29,078 nt of DNA from an uncultured Blautia sp. Lineage in GTDB: Bacteria; Bacillota; Clostridia; Lachnospirales; Lachnospiraceae. The notes beneath the pieces are model-generated. The model saw only the letters and a program-made list of their open reading frames with translations. It had not been told where the DNA came from and searched no databases. The stretch is from the NCBI GenBank assembly GCA_934358405.1, contig CAKRKL010000012.1:1-29078 (forward strand). The letters are read 5' to 3'. Within the stretch, counting starts at the first letter, position 1; each line of letters opens with the position of its first letter. Of this stretch, positions 1-7,365 are shown in pieces. The translations under genes and the position numbers were made by a program.

Positions 1-2
1 TT

Positions 3-857
3 GCAAACCGGGATATCAACTTTAAGCTCCAGCGTGAAGAAGCAAAGCTTCCAAATGTACTTGCAGATCCTGTGCGCTTGCGTGATGTGCTGGTCAATAT
101 TCTGAGTAACGCTGTAAAGTTCACCCCGGATGGAGGGACGATTACATTTGAAGCCCGTTGTCAGGAAAATGGAGGAGATGGATATATAAATATGCATTAC
201 CGCATCTCTGATACTGGTATCGGAATGAGTGAGGAATTTATAAAAGAAATTTTTGAGGAATTTGCACAGGAAGATTCCGATGTGAGAACGCAGTACCATG
301 GAGCCGGACTGGGGATGGCCATTGTAAAGAAGTATGTGGATATGATGGGTGGAACCATTTTTGTGCAGAGTAAAAAGCATGAAGGAACCACATTTACCGT
401 GGATATTCCTTTGGAAATCACAGATCAGGAATGTAGTAAGTCAGACACATTTTTTTCTGAAAAGGTAAATCTTACAGGTGTTAATGTCCTTCTTGCAGAG
501 GATAATGAACTGAATGCAGAGGTCGCAACTGTGCAGCTGGAAGAGTTCGGGATAAATGTAGAAAGAGCTGTGGATGGAAAGAATGCTGTTGAGATTTTCA
601 GAAATCATCCGGAAAGCACATTTGATGTAATCCTGATGGATATCATGATGCCTGAAATGAATGGTTATGAAGCGGCAAAAGCAATCAGGGCGATGAATGA
701 CAGACCGGATGGAAAAACCATTCCTATTATAGCAATGACAGCCAATTCATTTGCAGAAGACGTTCAGGCATCACTGGAAGCAGGGATGAACGCACATTTG
801 TCAAAACCGATAGTACTTGATGAAGTTATAAAAACAATTTTAAGATATATACACTAA
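3..857 (+). CDS. Hybrid sensor histidine kinase/response regulator, C-terminal part (5' end outside window)
   Basis: The reading frame is open from the first bases of the window, so the N-terminus (sensor and phosphoacceptor His region) lies upstream. The visible part starts inside the kinase core. The ATPase N-box (NILSNAVKFT) is at about fragment residues 32-41, the G1 box (DTGIGM) at about 70 and the G2 box (GAGLGMAI) at about 100. A receiver domain follows: acidic pocket LLAEDNELN, phosphoacceptor Asp in ILMDIMMPEMNGYE (about fragment residue 213), and the conserved Lys in HLSKPI. The protein should autophosphorylate and pass phosphate to its own receiver, without a DNA-binding output domain. 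The GTG at 72 is internal to the ATPase domain and is not a real start. The signal sensed cannot be told from this fragment. Confidence 0.93.
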   Translation, partial: ANRDINFKLQREEAKLPNVLADPVRLRDVLVNILSNAVKFTPDGGTITFEARCQENGGDGYINMHYRISDTGIGMSEEFIKEIFEEFAQEDSDVRTQYHGAGLGMAIVKKYVDMMGGTIFVQSKKHEGTTFTVDIPLEITDQECSKSDTFFSEKVNLTGVNVLLAEDNELNAEVATVQLEEFGINVERAVDGKNAVEIFRNHPESTFDVILMDIMMPEMNGYEAAKAIRAMNDRPDGKTIPIIAMTANSFAEDVQASLEAGMNAHLSKPIVLDEVIKTILRYIH

Positions 858-920
858 TTCTTATATTTGAGTATCAGAACGTATTTGAAAAATTAATAGT
901 ACATAAGAAAACAAGGAGGA

Positions 921-2352
921 ATGCAGTTGTTGGAGAAAGCAGTTCAGGCTGCAATATATGAAAAAGCTCTTAAAAACCATTATATAGAAATCCTGTACAT
1001 TGATTTTGAAGATACAGGGAAATGTATAAAGCTTCATCAGGATACAAAGCTGTTAAGTGGTGAAAATATTTTTCCAGAGTCCGATGAGCAAATGTTTGAT
1101 GCTTATATCTGTGAGAAAATTATGCACTATGCATCTGGTGATATAGAGGAGCTGAATCGGATAAAACAGCAGATGACGATGGAAGCAATCACACAGGGAA
1201 CAGCAGAGCACATTATGCATCATGTTATGATTAATTTTATGCTCAATGGTGAGATGCGTTTCATGCAGTTTGACTTTACAAGGGAAAGTGCAGATACAAA
1301 GAATGTTTTTCTTTTTGTGGAGGACTATACAGATCCACAGCAGCAGGCATTTGTAACTACGCTGCGTTCTATTCAAAACAGCGCTGTTCTGTTTTGCATT
1401 CTTTCAGAGGAAGAGGATGCCAAAACAACGCTGTGTTATGATCCTGTTTTTATTACCCGTGGATTTGCAGAGGTGATGGAGACTACGCAGCAGCAGATGA
1501 TGTTGTTACAGAAGAACCCCTTTTGCGAAACAGTACATCCGGATGATCTGCAATATGTAGAGGAATCTGTTAGAAGTCTTAATATAGAGCATCCGCATAC
1601 GAATATTTTTTACAGAAAAAGAAATCCGCAGGGAAAATGGTTCTATATGCAGTCAGATTTATCTTATCTTATTGTTGGAAGGAAAAAATATATCTATGTG
1701 ACTTATCAGGATGTCAGTGCATTGCAGAAGAATGAGGAGCTGTCAAATGCCCTGCGTTCTACAAAAAAACGGGATGAAGAGCTTACAAAGGCATTGAAGG
1801 CACTTGGAACAATATTTACCAATATATTTATAATCCATTTGGAAAATCAAAAAGTAGAATGGTTAAAAGTCCAGGCAGATAAGGAAAACATACTGAGACG
1901 ATGCCAGAATGCCTGTGAGTATAAAAGAAGAACCGCTGCAGCAAGCGGAGGGAGAAAAACGCTATTCTGGTAAAAAGGTTCTTCTTGTGGAGGATAATGA
2001 ACTAAACCGCGAAATTGCTGCTACCCTGTTGGAAGAGATTGGAATATCGGTAGATTGCGTGGAAGACGGAACGGATGCTGTTGAGCGGATGAATGAAGTG
2101 GAGGACGACAGGTATGATCTGATTTTTATGGATATTCAGATGCCCAAAATGGATGGCTATATGGCAACCAGGGAGATTCGCACCTTAAAGAATAATAAGA
2201 AAGCAAATATCCCAATCGTTGCCATGACCGCAAATGCCTTTGAGGAAGATAAAGAAAAGTCATTTAAAGCAGGTATGAATGCACATATTACCAAACCAAT
2301 TGATATAGAGACAATATTTGCCGCGCTGGATCAAGTGCTTGGTATATCATAA
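921..2352 (+). pseudogene. Broken hybrid sensor kinase: PAS-like N-terminus and receiver domain in different frames, kinase core missing
   Basis: Two reading frames seem to be the ends of one former gene. The first (921-1973, about 350 codons) holds a PAS-like sensor region (for example FCETVHPDDLQYVEESV and FYMQSDLSYLIVGRKKYIYV), then a helical linker. It breaks off in a second sensor-like segment and runs into frameshifted residues. The second (1909-2352) encodes a complete receiver domain (LLVEDNELNREI, phosphoacceptor in FMDIQMPKMDGY, Lys in ITKPID) preceded by a linker like those after an ATPase domain. No HisKA, N-box, G1 or G2 motif lies between them, so a deletion near 1880-1910 with a frame change is likely. 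AGGAGGA at 914-920 touches the ATG at 921, so TTG at 927 or 930 may be the true start. The gene directly upstream is an intact relative. The alternative is that both pieces are expressed separately; no clear ribosome site precedes 1909. Confidence 0.72.
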
Positions 2353-2395
2353 AGACCACACGAATAAAGGAAGCTATGAAGAAACGGAAATAAGG

Positions 2396-2424
2396 TTGCC
2401 GGTAAAATCGTTTTGTAATATAAT
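2396..2424 (+). promoter_or_regulatory. Sigma-A-type promoter for the glycosyltransferase-cobamide operon
   Basis: TTGCCG (2396-2401) and a perfect TATAAT (2419-2424) are separated by exactly 17 bases. The element lies 38 bases before the glycosyltransferase start and after the receiver-domain stop. No cobalamin riboswitch fits in the short leader. Confidence 0.7.
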
Positions 2425-2461
2425 GGGAGAGTTGAAAAATAAAAGACTAGAGGACAAAAAA

Positions 2462-3424
2462 ATGAGCAGATTATCAGTAGTCTTGCCTGCTTACAATGAA
2501 GAACTGATGGTGGGGAAAACCTGCCGTGTGCTTCATGAGGTTTTAACAGAAGCAGGCATTTCTTATGAATTGGTACTTGTAGACGATGGCTCAAAGGACA
2601 GAACCTGGGAAGAGATTACCAAAGCCGGTGCAAAAGACGCAAACATTCTGGGCGTTCATTTTTCCAGAAATTTCGGAAAGGAAGCAGCAGTTTATGCAGG
2701 CCTTGCACAGGCAGCCGGTGATGTGGTTGCGGTTATGGACTGCGATCTGCAGCATCCGCCGGAAACCCTGATCCAGATGTATCGGCTCTGGGAAGAGGGA
2801 TGGGAAGTTATTGAAGGCGTGAAGAAAAGCAGAGGAACGGAAAGTCTCCTACACAAAGAAAGTGCAGGCTTTTTCTATGGAATCATGTCTAAGGCAACCG
2901 GTGTAAATATGCAGAATGCCTCTGATTTCAAGATGATGGACCGCAAGGCTGTGAACAGTATTCTCTCTATGCCCGAGCGAAACATGTTTTTCCGTGCCAC
3001 ATCCTCGTGGGTAGGCTTTAAAACTACATATGTGGAATTCGAAGTACATGACCGGGAAGCGGGACAGTCCAAGTGGTCCACCTGGTCCCTTGTGAAATAT
3101 GCGTTTACCAATATTGTGGCATTTACTACAGTTCCGCTGCAGTTTGTAACGATTATAGGCGGAGCCTGTTTTGGAGGTTCCCTGATTCTGATTATTTATT
3201 CGCTGGTACAGTTTTTTGCCGGAAGAGCAGTAGAAGGCTATACGACTACCCTGATCGTAATGCTTCTTATTGGAAGTGCTATTATGCTAAGCCTTGGCAT
3301 TATCGGATATTATATTGCGAAAATATACGAGGAAGTAAAAAGACGTCCACGCTATATTATTTCTCAGATTGTTCGTGGGGAAAGGGACGTTTATCAGGAG
3401 GTAAATCATGACTGCTCTCATTAA
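2462..3424 (+). CDS. GT2 family glycosyltransferase, GtrB/dolichyl-phosphate mannosyltransferase type
   Basis: About 320 residues. The N-terminal GT-A fold begins SVVLPAYNEE, has the nucleotide-binding DDGSKD near residue 40 and a DxD-type metal site in MDCDLQHPPE near residue 90. Two C-terminal hydrophobic helices (about residues 225-258 and 265-290) match bactoprenol glucosyltransferases of the GtrB family. Such enzymes transfer a sugar from a nucleotide sugar to undecaprenyl phosphate at the inner membrane face. The ATG at 2462 is chosen over the in-frame upstream start at 2318 because the family's conserved N-terminus begins here, AGAGGA precedes it by a suitable gap, and 2318 lies inside the upstream receiver frame. 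The next gene encodes its usual partner GtrA and overlaps it by 17 bases. Confidence 0.9.
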   Translation: MSRLSVVLPAYNEELMVGKTCRVLHEVLTEAGISYELVLVDDGSKDRTWEEITKAGAKDANILGVHFSRNFGKEAAVYAGLAQAAGDVVAVMDCDLQHPPETLIQMYRLWEEGWEVIEGVKKSRGTESLLHKESAGFFYGIMSKATGVNMQNASDFKMMDRKAVNSILSMPERNMFFRATSSWVGFKTTYVEFEVHDREAGQSKWSTWSLVKYAFTNIVAFTTVPLQFVTIIGGACFGGSLILIIYSLVQFFAGRAVEGYTTTLIVMLLIGSAIMLSLGIIGYYIAKIYEEVKRRPRYIISQIVRGERDVYQEVNHDCSH

Positions 3425-3824
3425 AAAGCTATATGCCAGTGATGTAATACGTTATATATTTTTTGGTGTATGCACAACAGCTGTAAACCTGGTAAGCTTT
3501 TTTATTTTGCGCCAGGTTAGTGTGCAAAGAGAAATTGCCAATGTGATTTCCATTATTCTGGCAATCGTGTTTGCCTATGTGGTAAATTCTAAGTTCGTTT
3601 TTCAGGACAGATGTGAGACACTGAAAGATCATATCAGACCTTTTTGCAAATTTATAGGAGCAAGAGTGAGTACCATGGTTATTGAGGTAGGCGGTGTGTG
3701 GTTTTTCGCCGAGATCGTTCACATAAATGATATGGCAGGAAAATTGATCATCCAGTTTGTTGTTATGGCTTTAAATTATGTATTCAGTAAATTCCTGGTA
3801 TTTACCAGTGGGAGGAAAAAATGA
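3408..3824 (+). CDS. GtrA-like membrane protein (putative lipid-linked sugar flippase)
   Basis: A 138-residue, strongly hydrophobic protein with about four predicted transmembrane helices. Its N-terminal signature IRYIFFGVCTTAVNLVSFF is typical of the GtrA/DPMS TMEM family. GtrA proteins are thought to move undecaprenyl-phosphate sugars made by GtrB across the membrane. The start lies inside the end of the GtrB-like gene with AGGAGG a few bases upstream, and its stop overlaps the cobT start (ATGA), so the genes are translationally coupled. The sugar and its final acceptor are unknown, and no acceptor glycosyltransferase is in the window. Confidence 0.87.
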   Translation: MTALIKKLYASDVIRYIFFGVCTTAVNLVSFFILRQVSVQREIANVISIILAIVFAYVVNSKFVFQDRCETLKDHIRPFCKFIGARVSTMVIEVGGVWFFAEIVHINDMAGKLIIQFVVMALNYVFSKFLVFTSGRKK

Positions 3825-4873
3825 CATTAGAAGAGACACTGAAGAAAATAAAACCTCTTGATAAAGAGAAAATGGAAGCTGCACGAAAACGTTGGGATAG
3901 TATTGCCAAGCCGCTCCACTCTCTTGGAAAAATGGAGGACCTGATCACGCAGATCGTGGGAATCACAGGGGATGTGAAGGTAGACCTTGAAAAAAAAGCT
4001 TTGGTAGCTATGTGCGCAGATAATGGCGTAGTGGAAGAGGGCGTTACCCAGACCGGACAGGAAGTAACAGGAATTGTGGCAGATAATTTTGTTAAGGAAA
4101 CAACCACCGCATGTGTAATGTGTCATCAGTGCGGTGTAGCTGTGAAGCCTGTAGATGTGGGTATGATCAAAGATACTACAGCCCGTACAGATCTGAAGGT
4201 AATGTATGGAACCCGCAATATGACAAAAGGTCCTGCTATGACAAGAGAGGAAGCTGTGAAGGGAATTGAAGCCGGGATTGCTATGGCAGAGGAGCTGAAA
4301 GCCTGTGGATACCGTCTTCTTGCAACAGGAGAAATGGGAATTGGAAATACCACAACCAGCAGCGCAGTAGCCTCCGTGCTTCTGAACCAGCCGGTAGAGG
4401 CTATGACCGGAAGAGGCGCCGGTCTTTCAAGTGACGGACTGATCCGTAAGATCAATGCCATAAATAAGGCAATTGCCTTAAATGAGCCGGATCCAACAGA
4501 TCCCATAGATGTGCTTTCCAAGGTGGGAGGACTTGATATTGCCGGAATGGCAGGTGTTTATCTGGGAGGAGCTGCGCTACAGCTTCCTGTGCTGATCGAC
4601 GGGTTTATATCCGGAGTGGCTGCACTTATAGCAGCGATGCTTTCACCTCTGGCCGCTGATTATATGATTGCAAGCCATGTTTCCAAGGAGCCTGCGGCAC
4701 ATCTTGTACTGGAAAAGCTTGGTAAGGAAGCTGTGCTTCATGCAGATATGTGTCTTGGTGAAGGAACCGGGGCAATTGCTCTTTGCCCGTTTCTGGATAT
4801 GGGAGCAACTCTTTATAATACCTTGAGTACATTTGACGATATCCATGTAGACCAGTATGAGGAGCTGAAATAA
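3821..4873 (+). CDS. cobT: Nicotinate-nucleotide-dimethylbenzimidazole phosphoribosyltransferase
   Basis: CobT transfers phosphoribose from nicotinate mononucleotide to a lower-ligand base, giving alpha-ribazole phosphate for cobamide assembly. The 350-residue length is normal. Family signatures include KPLHSLGKMEDL near the N-terminus, MCADNGVVEEGVTQTG, GEMGIGNTTTSSA and GRGAGLSSDGL. The C-terminal LGEGTGAIALCP (about residue 312) carries the Glu position used as catalytic base in the family. The start overlaps the gtrA-like stop by 4 bases and is preceded by GGGAGG. It is followed one base later by cobU. Which base is attached (benzimidazole, adenine, phenolic) cannot be read from the sequence. 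Confidence 0.96.
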   Translation: MTLEETLKKIKPLDKEKMEAARKRWDSIAKPLHSLGKMEDLITQIVGITGDVKVDLEKKALVAMCADNGVVEEGVTQTGQEVTGIVADNFVKETTTACVMCHQCGVAVKPVDVGMIKDTTARTDLKVMYGTRNMTKGPAMTREEAVKGIEAGIAMAEELKACGYRLLATGEMGIGNTTTSSAVASVLLNQPVEAMTGRGAGLSSDGLIRKINAINKAIALNEPDPTDPIDVLSKVGGLDIAGMAGVYLGGAALQLPVLIDGFISGVAALIAAMLSPLAADYMIASHVSKEPAAHLVLEKLGKEAVLHADMCLGEGTGAIALCPFLDMGATLYNTLSTFDDIHVDQYEELK

Positions 4874-4874
4874 A

Positions 4875-5402
4875 ATGATGACCGTGGTAACCGGGGGAAG
4901 CGGAAGCGGAAAGTCTGCTTTTGCTGAGGATAAAATTCTCTCTTATGGACAGGGAAAACGATTCTATATTGCAACGATGCATCCCTATGATGAAGAAAGC
5001 TTTAAGCGTGTGGAGCGCCATCGCAAAATGCGGGAAGGAAAGGGCTTTGAAACGGTAGAGTGCTACACAGGACTTGAGAAGCTGGAATTTCCGGAAGATG
5101 CCATAATTCTTCTGGAATGCATGTCGAACCTTACTGCAAATGAAATGTTTGAAAGAGATGGAGCGGGAACAAATACAATAGAGGCCATTTTAACAGGTGT
5201 CAGAAAGCTGAGAAATCAGGTACGTCACCTTGTGATCGTTACCAACGAGATTTTTTCCGAGGCAGCCTCCTATGAAGGGGATACAGTCCGCTATCAGGAA
5301 TATCTTGGAGTGATCAATCAGGAGCTTGGAGAAATGGCAGACGAGGTTGTGGAAGTGGTATACGGAATTCCTGTCTGGCACAAAGGAGAAAAATATGTTT
5401 AA
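4875..5402 (+). CDS. cobU: Adenosylcobinamide kinase/adenosylcobinamide-phosphate guanylyltransferase
   Basis: CobU phosphorylates adenosylcobinamide and adds GMP, activating the corrinoid for lower-ligand attachment. The 175-residue protein has an N-terminal P-loop TGGSGSGKSAFAE (about residues 6-18), the ERHRKMR segment with the His expected to be guanylylated (about H49), and LLECMSNLTANEMF. The C-terminal part YLGVINQELGEMADEVVEVV..GIPV fits the family. It lies between cobT and cobS with a one-base gap upstream and an 8-base overlap with cobS downstream. Confidence 0.95.
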   Translation: MMTVVTGGSGSGKSAFAEDKILSYGQGKRFYIATMHPYDEESFKRVERHRKMREGKGFETVECYTGLEKLEFPEDAIILLECMSNLTANEMFERDGAGTNTIEAILTGVRKLRNQVRHLVIVTNEIFSEAASYEGDTVRYQEYLGVINQELGEMADEVVEVVYGIPVWHKGEKYV

Positions 5403-6168
5403 AATGCTGTGGAATAATTTTAAGGTGGCATTTGCCATGTATTCCAAAATTCCAATGCCAAGGGCTGACTGGAATAAAGAGAATATGAAATATACCTTTT
5501 GCTTTTTTCCTTTTATCGGTGCTGTAATCGGCGTTTTGTCCCTGGCAGCAGCCTGGGCAGGAGATCATCTGGGATTTCAGCCGGTGTTTGTAACTGCGGT
5601 ATTGGTACTGATTCCGGTATGGGTTACAGGCGGGATCCATGTGGATGGGCTTTTGGATACCTCTGATGCTTTAAGCTCCTGGCAGGAAAAGGAACGTCGT
5701 CTTGAGATTCTCAAGGACTCTCACGCAGGAGCCTTTGCCGTGATCACAGCCTGTATTTATTTTCTTGCCTGGTATGGGGCATACAGTCAGATTTGGTTTC
5801 ATAAACCTGCACTTGAAATCATGGCACTTGGATTTATGGTTTCCAGATGCTTTTCCGGAATCAGTGTAATGACATTTCCAAAAGCCCGCAAGGATGGTAC
5901 AGTAGCGGAATTTTCCAGGAAGGCAGAGGAGCTGCGGGTAAGAAACGTGCTTGTTTTTTATCTGGTGGTTTTGTTATTGGTAATGCTGCGGATTCAGCCT
6001 GTACTTGGAGGTCTGGCATTTGCCTTTGCAGTGGGATGCTTTCTCTTTTATCATCATAAGGCAATGAAATATTTCGGGGGAATCACAGGGGATCTGGCAG
6101 GCTATTTCCTTTGTCTTTGTGAGGTTGGAATGGCAGTAGTGCTGGCAGTGGCGTCTGTAATGGTCTAA
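5395..6168 (+). CDS. cobS: Adenosylcobinamide-GDP ribazoletransferase (cobalamin synthase)
   Basis: CobS is the integral membrane enzyme that joins adenosylcobinamide-GDP and alpha-ribazole (phosphate) to make the complete cobamide. The protein is about 257 residues with several membrane segments. It has the family signature GGIHVDGLLDTSDAL, a following ILKDSHAGAFAV, and an N-terminal FKVAFAMYSKIPMPR. The start at 5395 is preferred over a longer in-frame start at 5326, which lies deep inside cobU, because AAGGAG sits 7 bases before 5395 and the family N-terminus begins here. Confidence 0.95.
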   Translation: MFKMLWNNFKVAFAMYSKIPMPRADWNKENMKYTFCFFPFIGAVIGVLSLAAAWAGDHLGFQPVFVTAVLVLIPVWVTGGIHVDGLLDTSDALSSWQEKERRLEILKDSHAGAFAVITACIYFLAWYGAYSQIWFHKPALEIMALGFMVSRCFSGISVMTFPKARKDGTVAEFSRKAEELRVRNVLVFYLVVLLLVMLRIQPVLGGLAFAFAVGCFLFYHHKAMKYFGGITGDLAGYFLCLCEVGMAVVLAVASVMV

Positions 6169-6189
6169 GACAGAAGGAGTGAAACCAAA

Positions 6190-6570
6190 ATGGAAATGAT
6201 TATTGGCGGTGCTTTTCAGGGAAAAAGCGATTACGCAAAAGAAAAATATCCGGATATCTGCTGGAAAAAGGGCAGTGAGTTAAATCAGGAGCAGCTTATG
6301 AAGGCAGAGGGAGTTCTTGATTTTCAGGAGTTTATCCGCAGGGAATTAAAAGAGGAGCACGACCTTACAGGGCTTGCAGACAGGCTTGCCAGGGAAAACC
6401 CGGGTGTTGTTCTGGTTAGTCAGGAGGTAGGCTACGGGGTAGTTCCCATGGATGCATTTGACCGGAAATACAGGGAAGCAGTGGGCAGAGTTTGCACAGA
6501 GCTTGCAGCAAAAAGCCGGAAGGTGACCCGTGTGGTATGCGGAATCGGGACGGTGATCAAAAATGCTTAA
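6190..6570 (+). CDS. Short divergent CobU-like P-loop protein
   Basis: A 126-residue protein with an N-terminal Walker A-like IIGGAFQGKSDYA and a C-terminal half that closely resembles CobU (SQEVGYGVVPMDAFDRKYREAVGRV, then a Leu/Ala-rich helix and VVCGIGTVIK). The middle is much shorter than in true CobU and the His-containing RHRxxR segment used for guanylylation is not visible. It could be a kinase-only variant, a regulator, or an alternative nucleotidyltransferase for cobamide salvage. It sits in the cobamide operon between cobS and a cobC-like gene, with the ribosome site AGAAGGAG about 8 bases upstream, so a role in the same pathway is likely. Exact activity is not established by the sequence. 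Confidence 0.75.
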   Translation: MEMIIGGAFQGKSDYAKEKYPDICWKKGSELNQEQLMKAEGVLDFQEFIRRELKEEHDLTGLADRLARENPGVVLVSQEVGYGVVPMDAFDRKYREAVGRVCTELAAKSRKVTRVVCGIGTVIKNA

Positions 6571-7156
6571 GCTTTTGCTGATCCGTCATGGCAGGACGGA
6601 GGGTAATAAAAAGAAAAGATATATAGGAAGAGGAACAGATGAGCCTCTTTGCCAGGAAGCAAGGGAAGCGCTGAGCAGGCTGCATTATGGAGAGGTAAAG
6701 GCAGTCTATGCAAGTCCCATGCTTCGTTGCACACAAACTGCAGGAATTCTTTTTCCAGGAAAAACACTGAATATTATAGATGAGCTTGCAGAGTGTGATT
6801 TTGGAGAATTTGAGAACAAAAATTATCTGGAGTTAAATGGCAATGCCGATTATCAGGCATGGATCGATTCCGGCGGACTTCTTCCATTTCCAGGAGGGGA
6901 GAGCCGGGAGGAATTTAAAAAGCGCAGCATCACAGGCTTTCAGAAGGCAGTAAACAGCTGCATCCGTAAAAACATTTCCTATGCTGCACTTGTGGTGCAT
7001 GGCGGCACCATTATGAATATTATGGAAGAATATGCAGACGAGGACGGCTCCTTTTATGAATGGCATGTAGAGAACGGGAAAGGCTACCTGGCAAAGCTTA
7101 GTACAGAGCTTTGGAAAAAAGAACGGAAAAGTCTGCATATAATAAAAAAAATATAA
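6563..7156 (+). CDS. cobC: Histidine phosphatase family protein, probable alpha-ribazole phosphatase
   Basis: A 197-residue phosphoglycerate-mutase-like phosphatase. The catalytic LLIRHGRTEGN is at residues 5-15, with an SPMLRCTQTA segment near 50, the acid residue region LAECDFGEFE near 75, and a second His in VVHGGTIMNIM near 150. In a cobamide operon this family removes the phosphate from alpha-ribazole phosphate or from cobalamin phosphate. Its start overlaps the CobU-like gene by 8 bases and a strong terminator follows, so it is the last gene of the operon. Family members vary in substrate; the assignment rests on context. Confidence 0.88.
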   Translation: MLKLLLIRHGRTEGNKKKRYIGRGTDEPLCQEAREALSRLHYGEVKAVYASPMLRCTQTAGILFPGKTLNIIDELAECDFGEFENKNYLELNGNADYQAWIDSGGLLPFPGGESREEFKKRSITGFQKAVNSCIRKNISYAALVVHGGTIMNIMEEYADEDGSFYEWHVENGKGYLAKLSTELWKKERKSLHIIKKI

Positions 7157-7170
7157 AGCTCATGATTGGA

Positions 7171-7206
7171 AAAGGCAGTTCGCATAAAAACGAACTGCCT
7201 TTTTTT
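7171..7206 (+). terminator. Rho-independent terminator of the cobamide operon
   Basis: AAAGGCAGTTCG (7171-7182) pairs perfectly with CGAACTGCCTTT (7191-7202) around an 8-base loop, and seven T's follow the GC-rich core. It lies 15 bases after the phosphatase stop. Confidence 0.95.
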
Positions 7207-7258
7207 AAAACAAAACTAAAAATTTTTAAGAAAGCCAAAAATATTTTTTGAAATACTA

Positions 7259-7338
7259 TTGAAATTCGGATGAGAATATGTTACATTATCTGTATAAAAT
7301 ATCCTAAAAAATGTTGAATTGTGCTTTTTGATTCAACA
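7259..7338 (+). promoter_or_regulatory. Candidate promoter and operator-like inverted repeat upstream of ssnA
   Basis: The 159-base AT-rich stretch between the cobamide terminator and ssnA holds a weak candidate promoter TTGAAA (7259-7264)-17-TACATT (7282-7287). A perfect 8-base inverted repeat TGTTGAAT/ATTCAACA (7312-7319 and 7331-7338, 11-base spacer) follows. Beyond one A:A mismatch, flanking A and T runs extend the pairing. The repeat lies just before the ribosome site, so it could be a repressor operator or an RNA hairpin controlling ssnA. The promoter call is weak; the repeat itself is plain in the sequence. Confidence 0.4.
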
Positions 7339-7365
7339 ATTTTAACAAGTAAAGGAGGACTCCAT

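Noticed and set aside
2352..2462. Possible cobalamin riboswitch before the cobamide operon
   Set aside because: The gap is about 110 bases, holds a plain promoter, and shows no B12-box-like conserved sequence.
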